Below are positions 23,331-34,107 of a stretch of 64,000 nt of DNA, piece after piece. The notes beneath the pieces are model-generated. The model ran no database searches, was not told where the DNA came from, and worked only from the letters and a program-made list of their open reading frames with translations. The stretch spans positions 1 to 64,000 of the forward strand of contig WHUX01000107.1 of assembly GCA_015179025.1 (NCBI GenBank), in the 5' to 3' direction. Made by a program: the position numbers and the translations under genes. The stretch's first letter is position 1; each line of letters begins with the position of its first letter. Source of the stretch: Terfezia claveryi. Taxonomy: Eukaryota; Ascomycota; Pezizomycetes; Pezizales; Pezizaceae.

Positions 23331-23370
23331 AGGATGGCGAAGAGTGCTGGGATGTTATCAAGCTTAATCC

Positions 23371-23983
23371 CAGTCTCTCCGCTCGCCTGTTGCTATTCCT
23401 ATTCCTATAACCACTGGTGGTGGTGGCTCGGCAAACATACCTCTGTACACATATTAGTGGGATTACTTCAATAAGTCGGGTTCTATTAATTATTCTTCTG
23501 GTAATCGACGACTTCATGTGACGGGATTAAACCGTTAATAGTAACTCAACGGCCCTTGTTAGATGCCCAAATTGCAGCTTTACGCTTAGAATGGGCCTCC
23601 GTTTAATGGAAAAAAAGAGGCACTTTTCCTATGTATCCGAATGAAAAGTCAAAGTAATCAAAAAGCGACCCGTAACTTTACCTATGCCTCTAGCCTGAAT
23701 ACGCCAAGCAACGCCGACAGAAAGCAATGAAACAACCCTATTGATAAAAACGATGGTTGGTATCACCACCATCGTTTAGCATCCCTTGCGTTAATTGCTG
23801 TAAGGATACAGCTTTCCATAATCTGCATACGGCTTTCCATAATCTGCATACGGCATTCCATTGCCTTCTCAGAGTTCGTGACTAATTCCTTGACGTAGAT
23901 CTTCATTTCCATTTCTTTTTCTCTATCGTAGGTGAGTATTTTAAAGAAAGTCTATTAGCAATTAAGTCAGTAGACACCAGCGC
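23371..23983. other. Intergenic; one 20-bp tandem duplication
   Basis: No supported gene was found. TTCCATAATCTGCATACGGC is present twice in tandem at about 23814-23853. Confidence 0.6.
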
Positions 23984-24349
23984 CTAAGTGGGTGAGAAGC
24001 ATACACCTCCTATCCCAACAAGGACTGTCCCAACCCCAAAGGCGATAATATATTTATTCCAACCATCGAGACGGGTAATTTCCTTCTGAAAACCAGAAAC
24101 TTCCTGATAACAAGTGAGCCTATGTCCAAATGAACGTATATTTTGGATCCGTACCCCGTTTAGTTTCCAAATTTCTTTGTTAAGGCCATTGTTTGTTGCT
24201 GGTTCAACCCCTTGGGGATTTTCGGTAACTTCTCCGGCCTCGTTGGGTACTCTCTGCTGCAACAGTTTTAGTATACCTCACTGAACCATCATGGGAACCT
24301 CTACTTGCCTGTACAGTGCTGCCGAAATGGCGAAAAAGGCGAGTGCCAT
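23984..24349 (-). CDS. Small two-TM hypothetical protein, one putative 48-nt intron
   Basis: The proposed model is exon 1 24349-24305 (ATG, MALAFFAISAALYRQ), intron 24304-24257 with GTAGAG donor, TACTAAAAC branch-like site and TTGCAG acceptor, and exon 2 24256-23984, 105 codons in all. The N-terminal stretch is hydrophobic. The C-terminal stretch YIIAFGVGTVLVGIGGVCF would span a membrane, and the middle is hydrophilic. There is no recognised family. An upstream exon is possible because the frame has a TAG not far before the ATG. This is a weak call, resting on the intron signals and two plausible membrane segments. Confidence 0.3.
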
Positions 24350-24559
24350 GATAACTGTGACCGTGACGAAAAAAACGCAGGTGCCGGGCTATGTTGAGGG
24401 CCATGCTTGGGTCGTTATTTGGTATAGTGGTGTAGAGGAGAAGGAGAGAAATCACGAAAGATTGTTTGGTGGGTCCTTTTGCAGTTGCTAGCGTCCCTTG
24501 GCGGAACTAGTGAGACCGTCCCACCTAGAAGACCAGCCGTTATACATTGCCTAGAGTGC

Positions 24560-24650
24560 ACATATATGCCGTTCCGGAACGGCAATTCCGCAACGGACGG
24601 GTCGATTCCGGAAATGACCGGGCCATTTCGGAACGGCCTGAATTCGGCAA
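24560..24650. repeat. CCGGAACGG-rich palindromic repeat, dispersed family
   Basis: It contains GCCGTTCCGGAACGGC, a perfect 16-bp palindrome, and two further partial copies of the GGAACGGC/CCATTTCGG word. It is related to the TIR element ends at 2323-2450 and 3250-3324. Confidence 0.65.
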
Positions 24651-24854
24651 TAACATATATCATGTGAGCCGGGTGGATCTGGATACCGGTACCGTAGTTG
24701 GATCACATTTTCCTAGTAGTAATTTACAATAGGTACGGGATTTTTAGCGCACTAGCTAAAATATTTTTGACCGGCTTAGATAAATTTCTCAATCATGACC
24801 TGGGCGTCATCACCACCTACAAGAAATGCCTCGAACAGAGAAAGCTCACCTATA

Positions 24855-25358
24855 TCAACTGAAACTGCAGCTAGAAATATCACATGTGCCTATACATAGG
24901 ATGGCTATGAGGAAGTCCTTGAGCATGCAAGAGGTTATTACCTCTGACTTGATACCTACTATCGGGCAATACAAGTCAAATGTTCCGATGGTATTTGAGG
25001 TCTCGGAGCAATACGTAGATTCACTACTTCCAACAAGTGTCATATTTGGAGGTGACCACCATATTCCACCCAATCTCCAGAAGAATAAGCATTTCCGCGC
25101 AAAATACAGAGTAATTGACATTTCATTCTTTTCAAGTCTAACCCCCATAGTGAGTGCTGTTGCATTGCTCGAGCCTCCTTCCATGATCGCTTCATATTCG
25201 TTGCTCTATCTGTAATTCTCTTGACTGTAATTTGTTTTGTACCAGAGCGTACGCCATATTATTTGCTTTTCTCGTAGCTCCGCTTGGTTATCTTCCATCC
25301 ATGCTACCAAGGGCTCTGACTCAACTCTTGACCATGTTCTGAAGTGTTGAGAAGGCAT
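24855..25358 (-). pseudogene. Myb/SANT-like domain protein relic, frameshifted
   Basis: The frame starts with ATG 25358. The N-terminal part reads HFRTWSRVESEPLVAWMED with spaced tryptophans, as in Myb/SANT-like DNA-binding domains. A TAG follows after 50 codons. An alternative frame then gives ATNMKRSWKEARAMQQHS, and a further shift gives RLEKNEMSI and CLFFWRLGGIWWS. These blocks look like one ancestral protein cut by at least two frame changes. SANT-like proteins of this layout are often transposon-linked in fungi (inference). Confidence 0.45.
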
Positions 25359-26590
25359 TGTGCTACCCATGAGATGTTGAACACGAAAGTCTGTTGGAGT
25401 CGCAGGTCTGACGGGACAAAAACCTCCCGTCACCACCGCCATATGCCGTTGTCCAATGATCGCTCACACCAAGATACCAAACGTGTGACGCAGAAAAGTC
25501 CCCGTACATGGTACGGCATTCTACATAGCATATACGGGGATTTTCTGTACACACCCTGGCATCTTGCACTTGGCTAACCCTTGATGTTCGAACAGTAAAA
25601 TCATTTACGACCGTCAATATGTTTCACTGATTTTACGTGGCTTGTGCTAAAAAGCCCGTAAAGCTGTAGATACTGAACTCATCGGCAATTACGTACGGCA
25701 TAGACGGGTACATTATCCCATTTAATAAATTCTTAACTTACAGGGAGGATATAACTACACTAGCCTTGTAATATTCAAAATTTGGGTCTCGGGGTAACCG
25801 CTTGTGTACGAAATTTGCCATGCTGTTGCGGCACTTAACTTGGAACAGCACTTATAGTTAGGGAAACATACCCGTCGATGACCTGAATTAATCAATTATC
25901 ATTTTCACCTGCAGAAAAAAGCAACATAAACCCCTGCAACATATCCCTATATGATGCCCAACGTCCCGCTCTTGCTGGCTTCAGTTCACCCGGGCCAAAT
26001 GCTAAACAGCGTAAACATCTCGAGACTACTTGCTAGAACGCTTCTTCCTCCAGCAATAGTTTTAATATTCTCTCTTGCCAAATGAAATCATGGTTTGACA
26101 CTCAGACATCCGGTCTATGTACTGCTGATCTGGAGGATCTCTGTTGCATACTCTTTCACACTGTAGAATCCCGCGAGATTCAACATGGAATGTTGGCCAC
26201 AAATTAGGGGCTCATTCAATGTGAAACGTCTGAGACATGGCGTATAAGGTACTACAAGACCTCATCCCCTTGATGGATTCTTCGGCGAGCTGCCTGCATC
26301 TACTTATCTTTGCATACGCCAGAGCACTGGATTATCGCGTTTTACCTTTAGTTCCGACATAGTTACTAGGGGGCCTTATACAGGACGTTTGATAGGCGGA
26401 TTGAAAGTAGTTATGGTCTTACTTGCCGGTTTTTACAGTTATATAGGTACTTGATACAGTGTCTCAAAACTCCGGTGTAACTTATAGCCCCGGTCAGCAG
26501 CCTAGAAACTGGCAAGATATATAAGGATAAATACAACCTCTAGTATATATAATGCTCAATCAGTCAAAGAGCTGGAGCAATACGGACCCA
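25359..26590. other. Intergenic, upstream of the carboxylesterase
   Basis: No gene was seen. There is a hairpin at about 25490-25556 with arms CAGAAAAGTCCCCGTA / TACGGGGATTTTCTG. Near 26516-26527 there is a TATA-like AGATATATAAGGATA, about 160 bp before the chosen ATG of the next gene. Confidence 0.6.
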
Positions 26591-26681
26591 AAGGTTGCGC
26601 CGAGTCATCAGGTGCAATAGACCCACGAATAGGCCCGAAACCCCAGCCCACCACAAAAAATTCGTGACCATTCCGTCGGGT

Positions 26682-28600
26682 ATGATGTTTCTTTCCAGGA
26701 CCCTCATATCTCTTTACCTTTGCCTTTCTCTTGCTTTTGCAGATCCGGTGCCACCTACTCCAACTGTCACTGCCCCGTTTGGTACAATCATTGGACGCAA
26801 AGGGCGTCTAAACCCCACCGTTCATGAATACCTCGGTATTCCGTACGCAAAGTCACCCACCGGCACTCTTCGTTTTGCGCCGCCTGTCAGACTTCCAAAC
26901 CAGAAGACGCCAATCACAGCAAAGGAATTTGGCCTGTCATGCCCATCCCAACCAGTAGGTGCTCCAGCTAATATCCCATTCATTTTTACGGCACCAGAGG
27001 GCGAAGATTGCCTTAGCATCAACATCTGGACGAAACCAGGAAGGAACAATGCCCCAGTATTGGTATGGCTCTATGGTGGGGGGTTTATTTTTGGCACGAG
27101 CAACAATATTTTGTATGACGGGACGCAATTTGCCGCGAACAATGATGTTGTAATAGCTTCTCTCAAGTAAGCAGGCTTTTCCTTCGAGCTTGAATTTCCG
27201 TGTTGGGTCTGAGCAGTGTCGTACCTGGACTTAATTAAACTAAGTATCCATGTTAAGCTACCGCACAAACGTATTTGGCTTCCCAAATTCACCAGCCGTG
27301 TCAACAGAAAACTTGGGCATTCTCGACCAACGGCTTGCACTCGAATGGATCCGAGATAATATCAAATCTTTCGGGGGGAACCCATCCCAAATGACTCTGT
27401 TCGGGCATTCTGCTGGTGGTGCTTCCGTCGACGTTCACTCCTACGCCTGGGCTCAAGACCCAATTGTGAAGGGCTACATCTCTCAAAGCGGCACTGCGGC
27501 GTTGACGGCCTCGATTGGTGGTGGGGATAATTATTACCGTTGGGGTAATCTCACGGAGAAAGTTGGCTGTGCAACAGCAGGCACGGAGAAAAAAAAACTT
27601 GAGTGCATGCAGGCGTTGCCATGGGAGAAGATTACAAACGGCATGGAGCCATTAGATTTGTGCAATAAGGCATTGGGGTCCTTTGGCCCGAGGGTGGACG
27701 GGGAGATTATCTTATCTATTGAGGAATATAAAAATCGTGCTGAAAATGGTTTATTTGCAAAGCTTGTGAGTCTCTGTCATTACTCGTCAGTAGACTATCC
27801 TATGGGCTTGCAGTTTTGGATATAGAACATATTCTTACAGTATGCTAATTGTGCACGTTGCTGACCGTGAAATGGCAACTCTCCAGCCGATGTTGATAGG
27901 AAATACAGACTCAGAGTTTGGCCCAGGCGGAGCCCTAAACACTAATTGTACTGGAAACCTCCAACTTCCAAATGGCTTGACACCTGAACAATTAGATGTA
28001 CTCGCCAGTGCTATCGCGTTTGATTGCCCCGCAAAGGAGGCTGCTGGCGTCAGGTAATAATACCTACGTTTCTGTTTCAATATCTATTATCAACCGTGAT
28101 TTAGGTCTGACTAACCGCATGTTCTACACAGAGCGCAACACAACGTCCCAATCTGGCGATACCGCTACTTCGGCTCCTTCAACTTCAACAGCACCTACGA
28201 TATCAACATCGGTGCTACCCACGGCGCCGAGCTCCTGGTTCTATTCGGCACAGCCCTCTACGTGGGGAACCCTCCCGCTCGCGAGCGAGCAGTAATCAAG
28301 TGGATGCAAGCTGCATGGACCGCCTTTGCCAGAGATCCATCCACTGGACTCTCTTCTGCGCCATTCAAATTGCCACTCTACAAACCCATCAGTCTGTCGC
28401 CTACACTTATCAGGCTGACCTATAAAGAAGAGGTTGCACCGAGTCTGGCGTATCCTCTAGAGTATGATGGGATCTGTTATTTGGTGGATTTGATCCCTAC
28501 GGGACTGGAAAGGCGGGTGGAGGGGATAAGGCGTGGAGTGGATGGTGGTGTGGTTGGCTGGCGGGCTACTAGAGATAGGCTACATCGATCAGTTTTGTAG
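26682..28600 (+). CDS. Secreted type-B carboxylesterase/lipase, four exons
   Basis: The model is exons 26682-27166, 27258-27765, 27887-28053 and 28132-28600. The introns are 91, 121 and 78 nt with GT...AG ends, and the summed length is divisible by 3 (542 residues). The N-terminus MMFLSRTLISLYLCLSLAFA is a signal peptide, so I prefer this ATG over an in-frame one at 26595. Family features: GTIIGRKG, YLGIPYA, EDCLSINIW, the oxyanion loop WLYGGGF, the nucleophile elbow FGHSAGG, an acidic region in GNTDSEFGPG, and catalytic His in GATHGAEL. It should hydrolyse carboxylic esters outside the cell or at the cell surface; the natural substrate is unknown. The length is normal for the family (about 540). 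There are no signs of damage. Confidence 0.93.
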
Positions 28601-29728
28601 GCACCGCGTTGGGTATGGTGGACTTGGAGATGCGGCTCTCCGAAAAATTGGGCACGATACTACGGAAATTGTACTACAGTACCTATACCATGACCTGGTC
28701 TTGAACGAAAGGCCTAAACTTTATATATGACCCAGGAACCGTAGCAGAGATGTATCTATCTAAATGCATAGTATATCTTCTTCACCCAATAATTATTTAT
28801 GATCTGCATTTATTGCAAATATCAGGCTCAAGTCCTTCGACCTCTTTCAACTTAACTAGCTAACCAGAGTGCAAGTAATACTTTCCGAATATATACCGAG
28901 AAACCTACGACTGCCAGTGCGCGGGATAAATTGTATAGAACTGCTATCCGAGGCGAAGAATTCAATAAATGAACTGCTTCAAGGCCATGCAAATTTCCGC
29001 AGTAGCCTAGTCCAAATACCTATGTAGACTAACCGGTTAGTATACGAGAGCTCCCCAATAGGTATCCTCTATGACGCCGACCGACATTACAAATCCATGA
29101 AAATATTCGCCTAATTGAATGTATATATTTAGAAATCCAACTTCCAAAGGTCGGGGCATGATTGTATCCCAAGATAGGTTTGGAAGAAATACTCCCACTG
29201 GCAATCAGGTTAATTAATTATGAGGGGTGTGCAGCAGAGAAACAAATATGTCATTCCGGTTCCATAAGTCACTCTGAATGGTGTCAATTTTATTCCTGAA
29301 GATTATGACATGTGGTGTCCCTACGATTTTGACTGGATCCCAAACCTGAAAAGTAAAACGTTGGGTCGTTCGTTACCCTCACTCGACTACCTCGAATAAT
29401 ATATTGCGATTTCATTCCTCCGTGCCACACATAAACTCCTCTAACATCGAATTACAGGCATTAGAAAAACCGCAACCAGAGAAAAGGTATATAAATAAAA
29501 CACTAACGGATGGAGTTGGAAGAACCCAAACACAGTTTAAAAAATAAGAACGTGGGCCAGTCGAATATTCCAGAAAGTTAAGATGCCAAAAACATTGGGA
29601 ATCTATATCCATATTATCCATAACCGAAGTAGCAGATTAGATATATGAAACAAGAACGAGACTGGGGATTTCGCTTAGACGTGGGAAGAGTTCTGAGAAA
29701 GCCTACAGGCGACCGCAAGCTAGGAAAT
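28601..29728. other. Intergenic, nothing recognised
   Basis: No ORF with family features, repeat or RNA gene was recognised between the carboxylesterase and the membrane protein. Confidence 0.5.
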
Positions 29729-30691
29729 TTAGAGTACAACTTTCGAAGGCGCATCACTGGTGAGATCTGGCTTTACCAACCCGAGCCCGACCGCCCAATC
29801 CCTTCGCCCTGTCTCACCTATCAATTCCTGTGCCAAATCCAGTCGCCGGTTATACCTTTTCGGCCCCGCAGTAACGCTCACGACTCTCTCGTGAAGATGT
29901 AAATTTCGCAATAATTTATTGCTCACACCCAGCAGGCCAACTTCCACGAATAATAACACCATAAGCATGATATTCCCAAAGGTAGTCGAGTTGGCGGACA
30001 ATGCAGCCGTCACGTAAACGAGCAAAGTAGCCCCAGCAGCAGCAAAACTCTCGATTGATGTCATATCCTGTAGCCATTGCCCTGACGTTACGGCCTTGAT
30101 GTCGTCCACCAATCCTTTCATACGTATCCAGCGATCCTGTGATACCAAAATCAACAGATCCCCATCTACACCTGGCTCAAGTCCGCCTTTCCAGTTCGTT
30201 TCGCTTCGTCTCCGGATAATGGCGACATTTATGGCCCTCGCAACTATCAAAACCCAAATAATCACAAATGTCCACCATTCGCTGTAATATGCCAACACAA
30301 TCTCCGCTGCTACCGTCAGGATTGGTGCCAGAAAATAAATAAGTCCAGCAGGTAGTTCACCGTCCAGAAGCGAGCTTCCATTATGTGCGCGAACCTCAAC
30401 CTCAACTAGACTACCTGCTTCACCGACCCTCTGTAGCCAGCCGACCATAGCTTGATTTTCCACACGAAAAACGTATCCTGAGGTGAGTGCTGCTGTTGGC
30501 GGTAATTCTCCTCCGGCATTTGCGAGCTCGGCGGAGCGTTGGTGAAGATGTATACCGGGAGCAATGACTAGAATGTCGAGCCACCACGCCTTTCCCATGA
30601 GTGCGGTTCTTTCGGCAATAGTCGTTAAGTCCGCGAGAGCGACAAGACCGCCGGCCTCCACGACAAAGCGTGGTAGTGGCATATACACCAT
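29729..30691 (-). CDS. Multi-pass membrane protein of unknown function
   Basis: This is a single 320-residue frame with no intron. About four hydrophobic spans are visible: roughly residues 115-133 (LIYFLAPILTVAAEIVLAY), 138-156 (WWTFVIIWVLIVARAINVA), 218-234 (AAAGATLLVYVTAALSA) and 240-258 (GNIMLMVLLFVEVGLLGVS). Between them lies a conserved-looking cytosolic segment, SQDRWIRMKGLVDDIKAVTS followed by GQWLQDM. The layout resembles uncharacterised fungal integral membrane proteins. I assign no activity. The codon pattern is intact and the composition is unlike the neighbouring repeats. Confidence 0.8.
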   Translation of the reverse strand: MVYMPLPRFVVEAGGLVALADLTTIAERTALMGKAWWLDILVIAPGIHLHQRSAELANAGGELPPTAALTSGYVFRVENQAMVGWLQRVGEAGSLVEVEVRAHNGSSLLDGELPAGLIYFLAPILTVAAEIVLAYYSEWWTFVIIWVLIVARAINVAIIRRRSETNWKGGLEPGVDGDLLILVSQDRWIRMKGLVDDIKAVTSGQWLQDMTSIESFAAAGATLLVYVTAALSANSTTFGNIMLMVLLFVEVGLLGVSNKLLRNLHLHERVVSVTAGPKRYNRRLDLAQELIGETGRRDWAVGLGLVKPDLTSDAPSKVVL

Positions 30692-31077
30692 CGTTTGGTG
30701 AAAAGGGGAAATATGATTTTTATGTACAGTTGAAGACGCTCTGGCCGGAAATTGCTCAAGTCAAATTTCGGTGGCCGACCTGGGACAATTTATTTCAAAC
30801 ATTTCGTACAACGATTGAGACGTGATTTTGCAATTTTGGTGCCAACAGTTGTTGTTAAGTTGCTAGACCTGACTCATGCGATTAATAGGCCCCTGTCCCT
30901 GTAATGATCTTTTCCAAGTGCCTAAGGCGCCCCGAAAGACCACTCGGAGGGATTTTGGGTAGAGTAGGTACCTACGGTAGAGACCTAGTTATTGGCTAGC
31001 CGTAATTTCGATATGAGCTGCATATGCGGGTTTAAGGATATCATCAGACAATGCCCGTGCTCATTGTTATACCGGTA

Positions 31078-31728
31078 CAGTCAAACCTTGCTATACAAGA
31101 CGACAAAAATCCAGCCTTTTCTGTCCGGTATAGCAAGAGCAAGGTTCCGGTATAAAATAATACAAGGGTACGTGGCACAAGACATTTCACCTTCCGTGTG
31201 TTGAACATTAAGCTCAAGTTCATCTGCCAACATGTTGAGTGCAGGAAGACAAAGCATCGAGCTCTCCCCATATTAGAGAAGCACTAGATCTGTAAAAAGC
31301 GACAAGATCCCAAGCATGCGAGCGAAGGTGAATTTGAGTGAATTTGGACAACGTTTCTTAGACTCCGAGGTATGAAGACTGGTAGAACTATGTTGGTAAA
31401 GATACTAATATAAAGCAGGGTCGAGCTGTAGCAATATAAAACGTTGTCACACATCTTATGTGATAGTAAGAAATGGCTTGAAGTTGCAGCAGGTGATTTA
31501 TGGAGAGCAAAAGCAGTGAACATCGCAATACCCTGGTTCTAGAGCAGTATTTACTTAAGGATTCCGTTATAGCAAGGGCAAAATATATGTAGATAGTAGT
31601 AACTTCTCTGTATTCCGCTGTCCGGTCCGGTATAAGCAAAAATCCTTAGTTTGGTGGCGGCGCTCAAGAGTATTCCGGTATAGCGAGAATTCCGGTACAA
31701 CGAGGTTCGGTATAGCAAGGTTTGACTG
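31078..31728. mobile_element. pogo/Tigger-family MITE, 651 bp, TA target duplication
   Basis: The ends are perfect inverted repeats, CAGTCAAACCTTGCTATA at the left and its complement at the right. TA dinucleotides flank both sides (31076-31077, 31729-31730). Further inward, ATTCCGGTATAGC-type words repeat in both orientations. There is no transposase frame inside, so it is non-autonomous. Confidence 0.88.
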
Positions 31729-31730
31729 TA

Positions 31731-32625
31731 TGAACGTCGGAGATTGAAATGTACTGTACGGAGTAATTATCCATAATGCCATCAAGGAAGCCTCTACAAG
31801 TGCTGTCCCTGAATATAGCTGCAAATAGACTCCAGGCGGTTTCTGGAGGACTTCCTCCACCGGTCCAAAACCACAACTCTGTATGGGCCTAAATCAAAGC
31901 CATTAGCTCAGAGAGTCTTCCAGCACCGTCCCGGCCCAGTAAAGCGAGTTTATTTATAATCCACCACCTGATCTTCTGTGACCTCAATAAAAAATATCTT
32001 ACATGAATTCTAAGATTCAATAGTTTCTACTTTACCCATTGAATAGATCTTGGCGCTCAAATTGATATGTTTCACATAAGCCCGTGGCTTATGATTAACG
32101 TGTCCCCACATACATATGTGTAGTGAATATGCAGCTCACATTGAAACTACGCTAGCCAATAACTGGAGTCTCTACGGTACTTTAGGTGGCAATTGACAAG
32201 CAATAAATGAGAGTGCATGCAACAACAGCAACTTGCGGTGCTCGGTCCCCTTATCCTTGTATGTTTTCCATTATCCGATCTGAGACTGATTTGCTTCTGA
32301 ACTATGTAGCTTCGCATGCTTATTTCGCACACTGCCGGTACTCATCTTTGTTCATCAAGGCAATAGATTTACCAGCTACGATTGATTGAATGTTCGAGCA
32401 GCAAGAGGTTGCTTTTCTTCCAATGTAGTACCGGTACCGGTATCTAAGTAGATCAGACAACAGTCCAGAAAATTGACACGCGATGAGACGTGGCAATGCA
32501 TCACCGATAAAGGCTGTGGGAAATAACTTTCATCATGCATGCTAGTGGTATGTATGTAGAAGGCTAACCTTGACACAAGAAGTACTGTAGCCAACCAGAA
32601 GCCAATATATCTGAACCTATCAAAT
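31731..32625. other. Intergenic, nothing recognised
   Basis: No supported gene was found. TACCGGTACCGGTATC at about 32430 is a short palindrome-rich word. Confidence 0.5.
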
Positions 32626-32745
32626 ATGGCTACTCAAGTGACTTCGATAAAGTGCGGATTGTTGGATGAAGTTGTATCAAGAAGAGAGATTGGGCGTCGA
32701 CTGGTATGGAACGAGGCAACAATTCGAAAATCTTATAGCGGTAGG
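32626..32745 (+). pseudogene. Fragment of a Tc1-like transposase HTH
   Basis: The first 35 residues of a 64-codon frame (LLDEVVSRREIGRRL, NEATIRK) match the pattern of the paired-like helix-turn-helix at the N-terminus of Tc1/mariner transposases. The rest of the frame is unrelated and no DDE domain follows. Confidence 0.5.
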
Positions 32746-33277
32746 TATATAAAGAGCAGGATAACTCTACTATCCATGATTCCGTGTATATGTATAGCCA
32801 GGCTAATCTTGTCAGGTTAGCTGACCGGTTCTACCGTCACCGGTTGTAGTCGGACGCATATTTCGGGCCGATTTCTGCATAAGAAAAGGAGCACATCATA
32901 TAGAATACTCTGTACTTACAGAGCACAGTCAAAAAACTCATACACTGCGTAAGGTGCATTGAGAAACACACTCCTGAACCCATACAAAATTCTCCAATAT
33001 GCACCATTTGCGCCTCATTATGCAGGGGAGGGTATATTTTTTACCACCTAGCTGTAATTTTCGCCTAGGCACTGTATGTACACATACAAATTTATTTGTA
33101 TGGTAAGGGTAGTGTACACGTGCAAGAGGTTCAAGTGCCGCAAATAGACCAAGGGAGAAGGCTAATGACCGCCGTATTAACAAGTTGTCTTCGAGTTACC
33201 TTGTGTAGGGATGCGTAGGAATTATACGTTCGCCATGGTAGAATAATCATGTGATCCTACTCTGCTTTATATACTTG

Positions 33278-33352
33278 TTCGGTTTCCAGATCCGGTCCAT
33301 ACCGGTATTTACTTAGGTGCGCAACGACCAGGCCGTTACGGTATGCTGATAT
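33278..33352. repeat. Dispersed copy of the 2323-type repeat end
   Basis: It shares ATCCGGTCCATACCGGTAT, CGCAACG-ACCAGGCCGTTA and GGTATG-CTG-GATATC-like words, in the same order, with 2335-2435. Confidence 0.65.
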
Positions 33353-33857
33353 CAAGAGCCCAGGAAGCCACACGATTCTTGGGAGGGCTGGCCTACGAAC
33401 TGGGAATACAAAAGTGAAATTCCTGGTTGGCCTCCCCCGGAATGTGATAACCAAATGTAGTAATTCAGTGACTACATACACTAGTGCTAACCAACATGTA
33501 TTGTACTCGATAATAAAATATTACCATGTACTTAATAACGAAATATCACCATGCTCCTCGAGGTCTGCTTCCAAGTGCTGCATAGACTCCTCCACTTCCG
33601 CTTCCAAATCCGATTGCACCTCTTTGTCTATAGGAGTATTCAGGCAGGGTTGCATAACTGCTACAAGCTGGTGCCCATGGTAGATTGGACTGCTTTAGCC
33701 CTGATGGCTGCGCAAGTTTCATTGGATCAAAAGCTTTGAACGTGTATTCTATAAGAACTATGTCTCCCACAAAAATATGGAACTTTTACATGGTGATTCG
33801 TTCAGAATTACTGTTCGATCCCTGTGACTCCTCGGTGGTCTAACAGGTAGTCGTTAG

Positions 33858-34107
33858 ATGTATGGAGGGACAAACTGGGGAGGCATTGCCCGCTGGCCAC
33901 AATCATTAGGTTTGTTTCTTGAACTACTTACCCCAGACAGCTCTGTTGACATCCACGGGTTGTCTAGTTACGACTATGGAAGTCCTATCAAGGATTTTAT
34001 ATTTTATTTTTTGTTTTTAATAAATACTCCTTACTTCTGTCCGGTCCCAGTAAGGGGACCATGAGGACAGCCCTATCAAGGAGAATCGGTTACTTACTCG
34101 GGAGTGC
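33858..34107 (+). pseudogene. GH35 beta-galactosidase fragment with a retroposed insertion
   Basis: The plus strand encodes MYGGTNWGGIA, then, after a gap that may be an intron (about 33910-33966), SSYDYGSPIK, and after the insertion ENRLLTRE. GGTNWG, TSYDYG and ENR-x-x-x-RE are characteristic of glycoside hydrolase family 35. The 78-bp insertion at 33994-34071 is flanked by CCTATCAAGG on both sides, so the gene fragment was once continuous. Beyond about 34107 a LINE piece begins. The catalytic Glu regions are not present. Confidence 0.6.
33994..34071 (-). mobile_element. Short retroposed LINE/SINE tail with 10-bp target duplication
   Basis: It is an A-rich tail (T-rich on plus) followed by CGGTCCCAGTAAGGGGACCA and ATGAGGA, the common 3' end of the SINE/LINE family here. 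It is flanked by CCTATCAAGG at 33984-33993 and 34072-34081. Confidence 0.85.

Larger units (their letters stand above)
21060..23370 (-). mobile_element. Third gypsy copy, truncated at both ends
   Basis: It is collinear with 6420-8550 of the complete chromovirus and in the same orientation: part of RT on the left, then linker, protease and the C-terminal half of gag. No LTRs are present, and both breakpoints fall inside genes. Left of about 21960 the sequence is saturated with A/T changes and stops. Right of it the composition and frames are close to intact, with only isolated stops. The polyglutamine tract and VPS-type linker repeats are specific to this copy. Confidence 0.88.

Noticed and set aside
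24826..25215. 129-codon plus-strand ORF
   Set aside because: Antisense to the SANT-like relic, which shows recognisable blocks; no motif in the plus frame.
26595..26681. In-frame upstream ATG for the carboxylesterase
   Set aside because: It would bury the signal peptide 29 residues inside the protein; ATG 26682 gives a normal secretory N-terminus.
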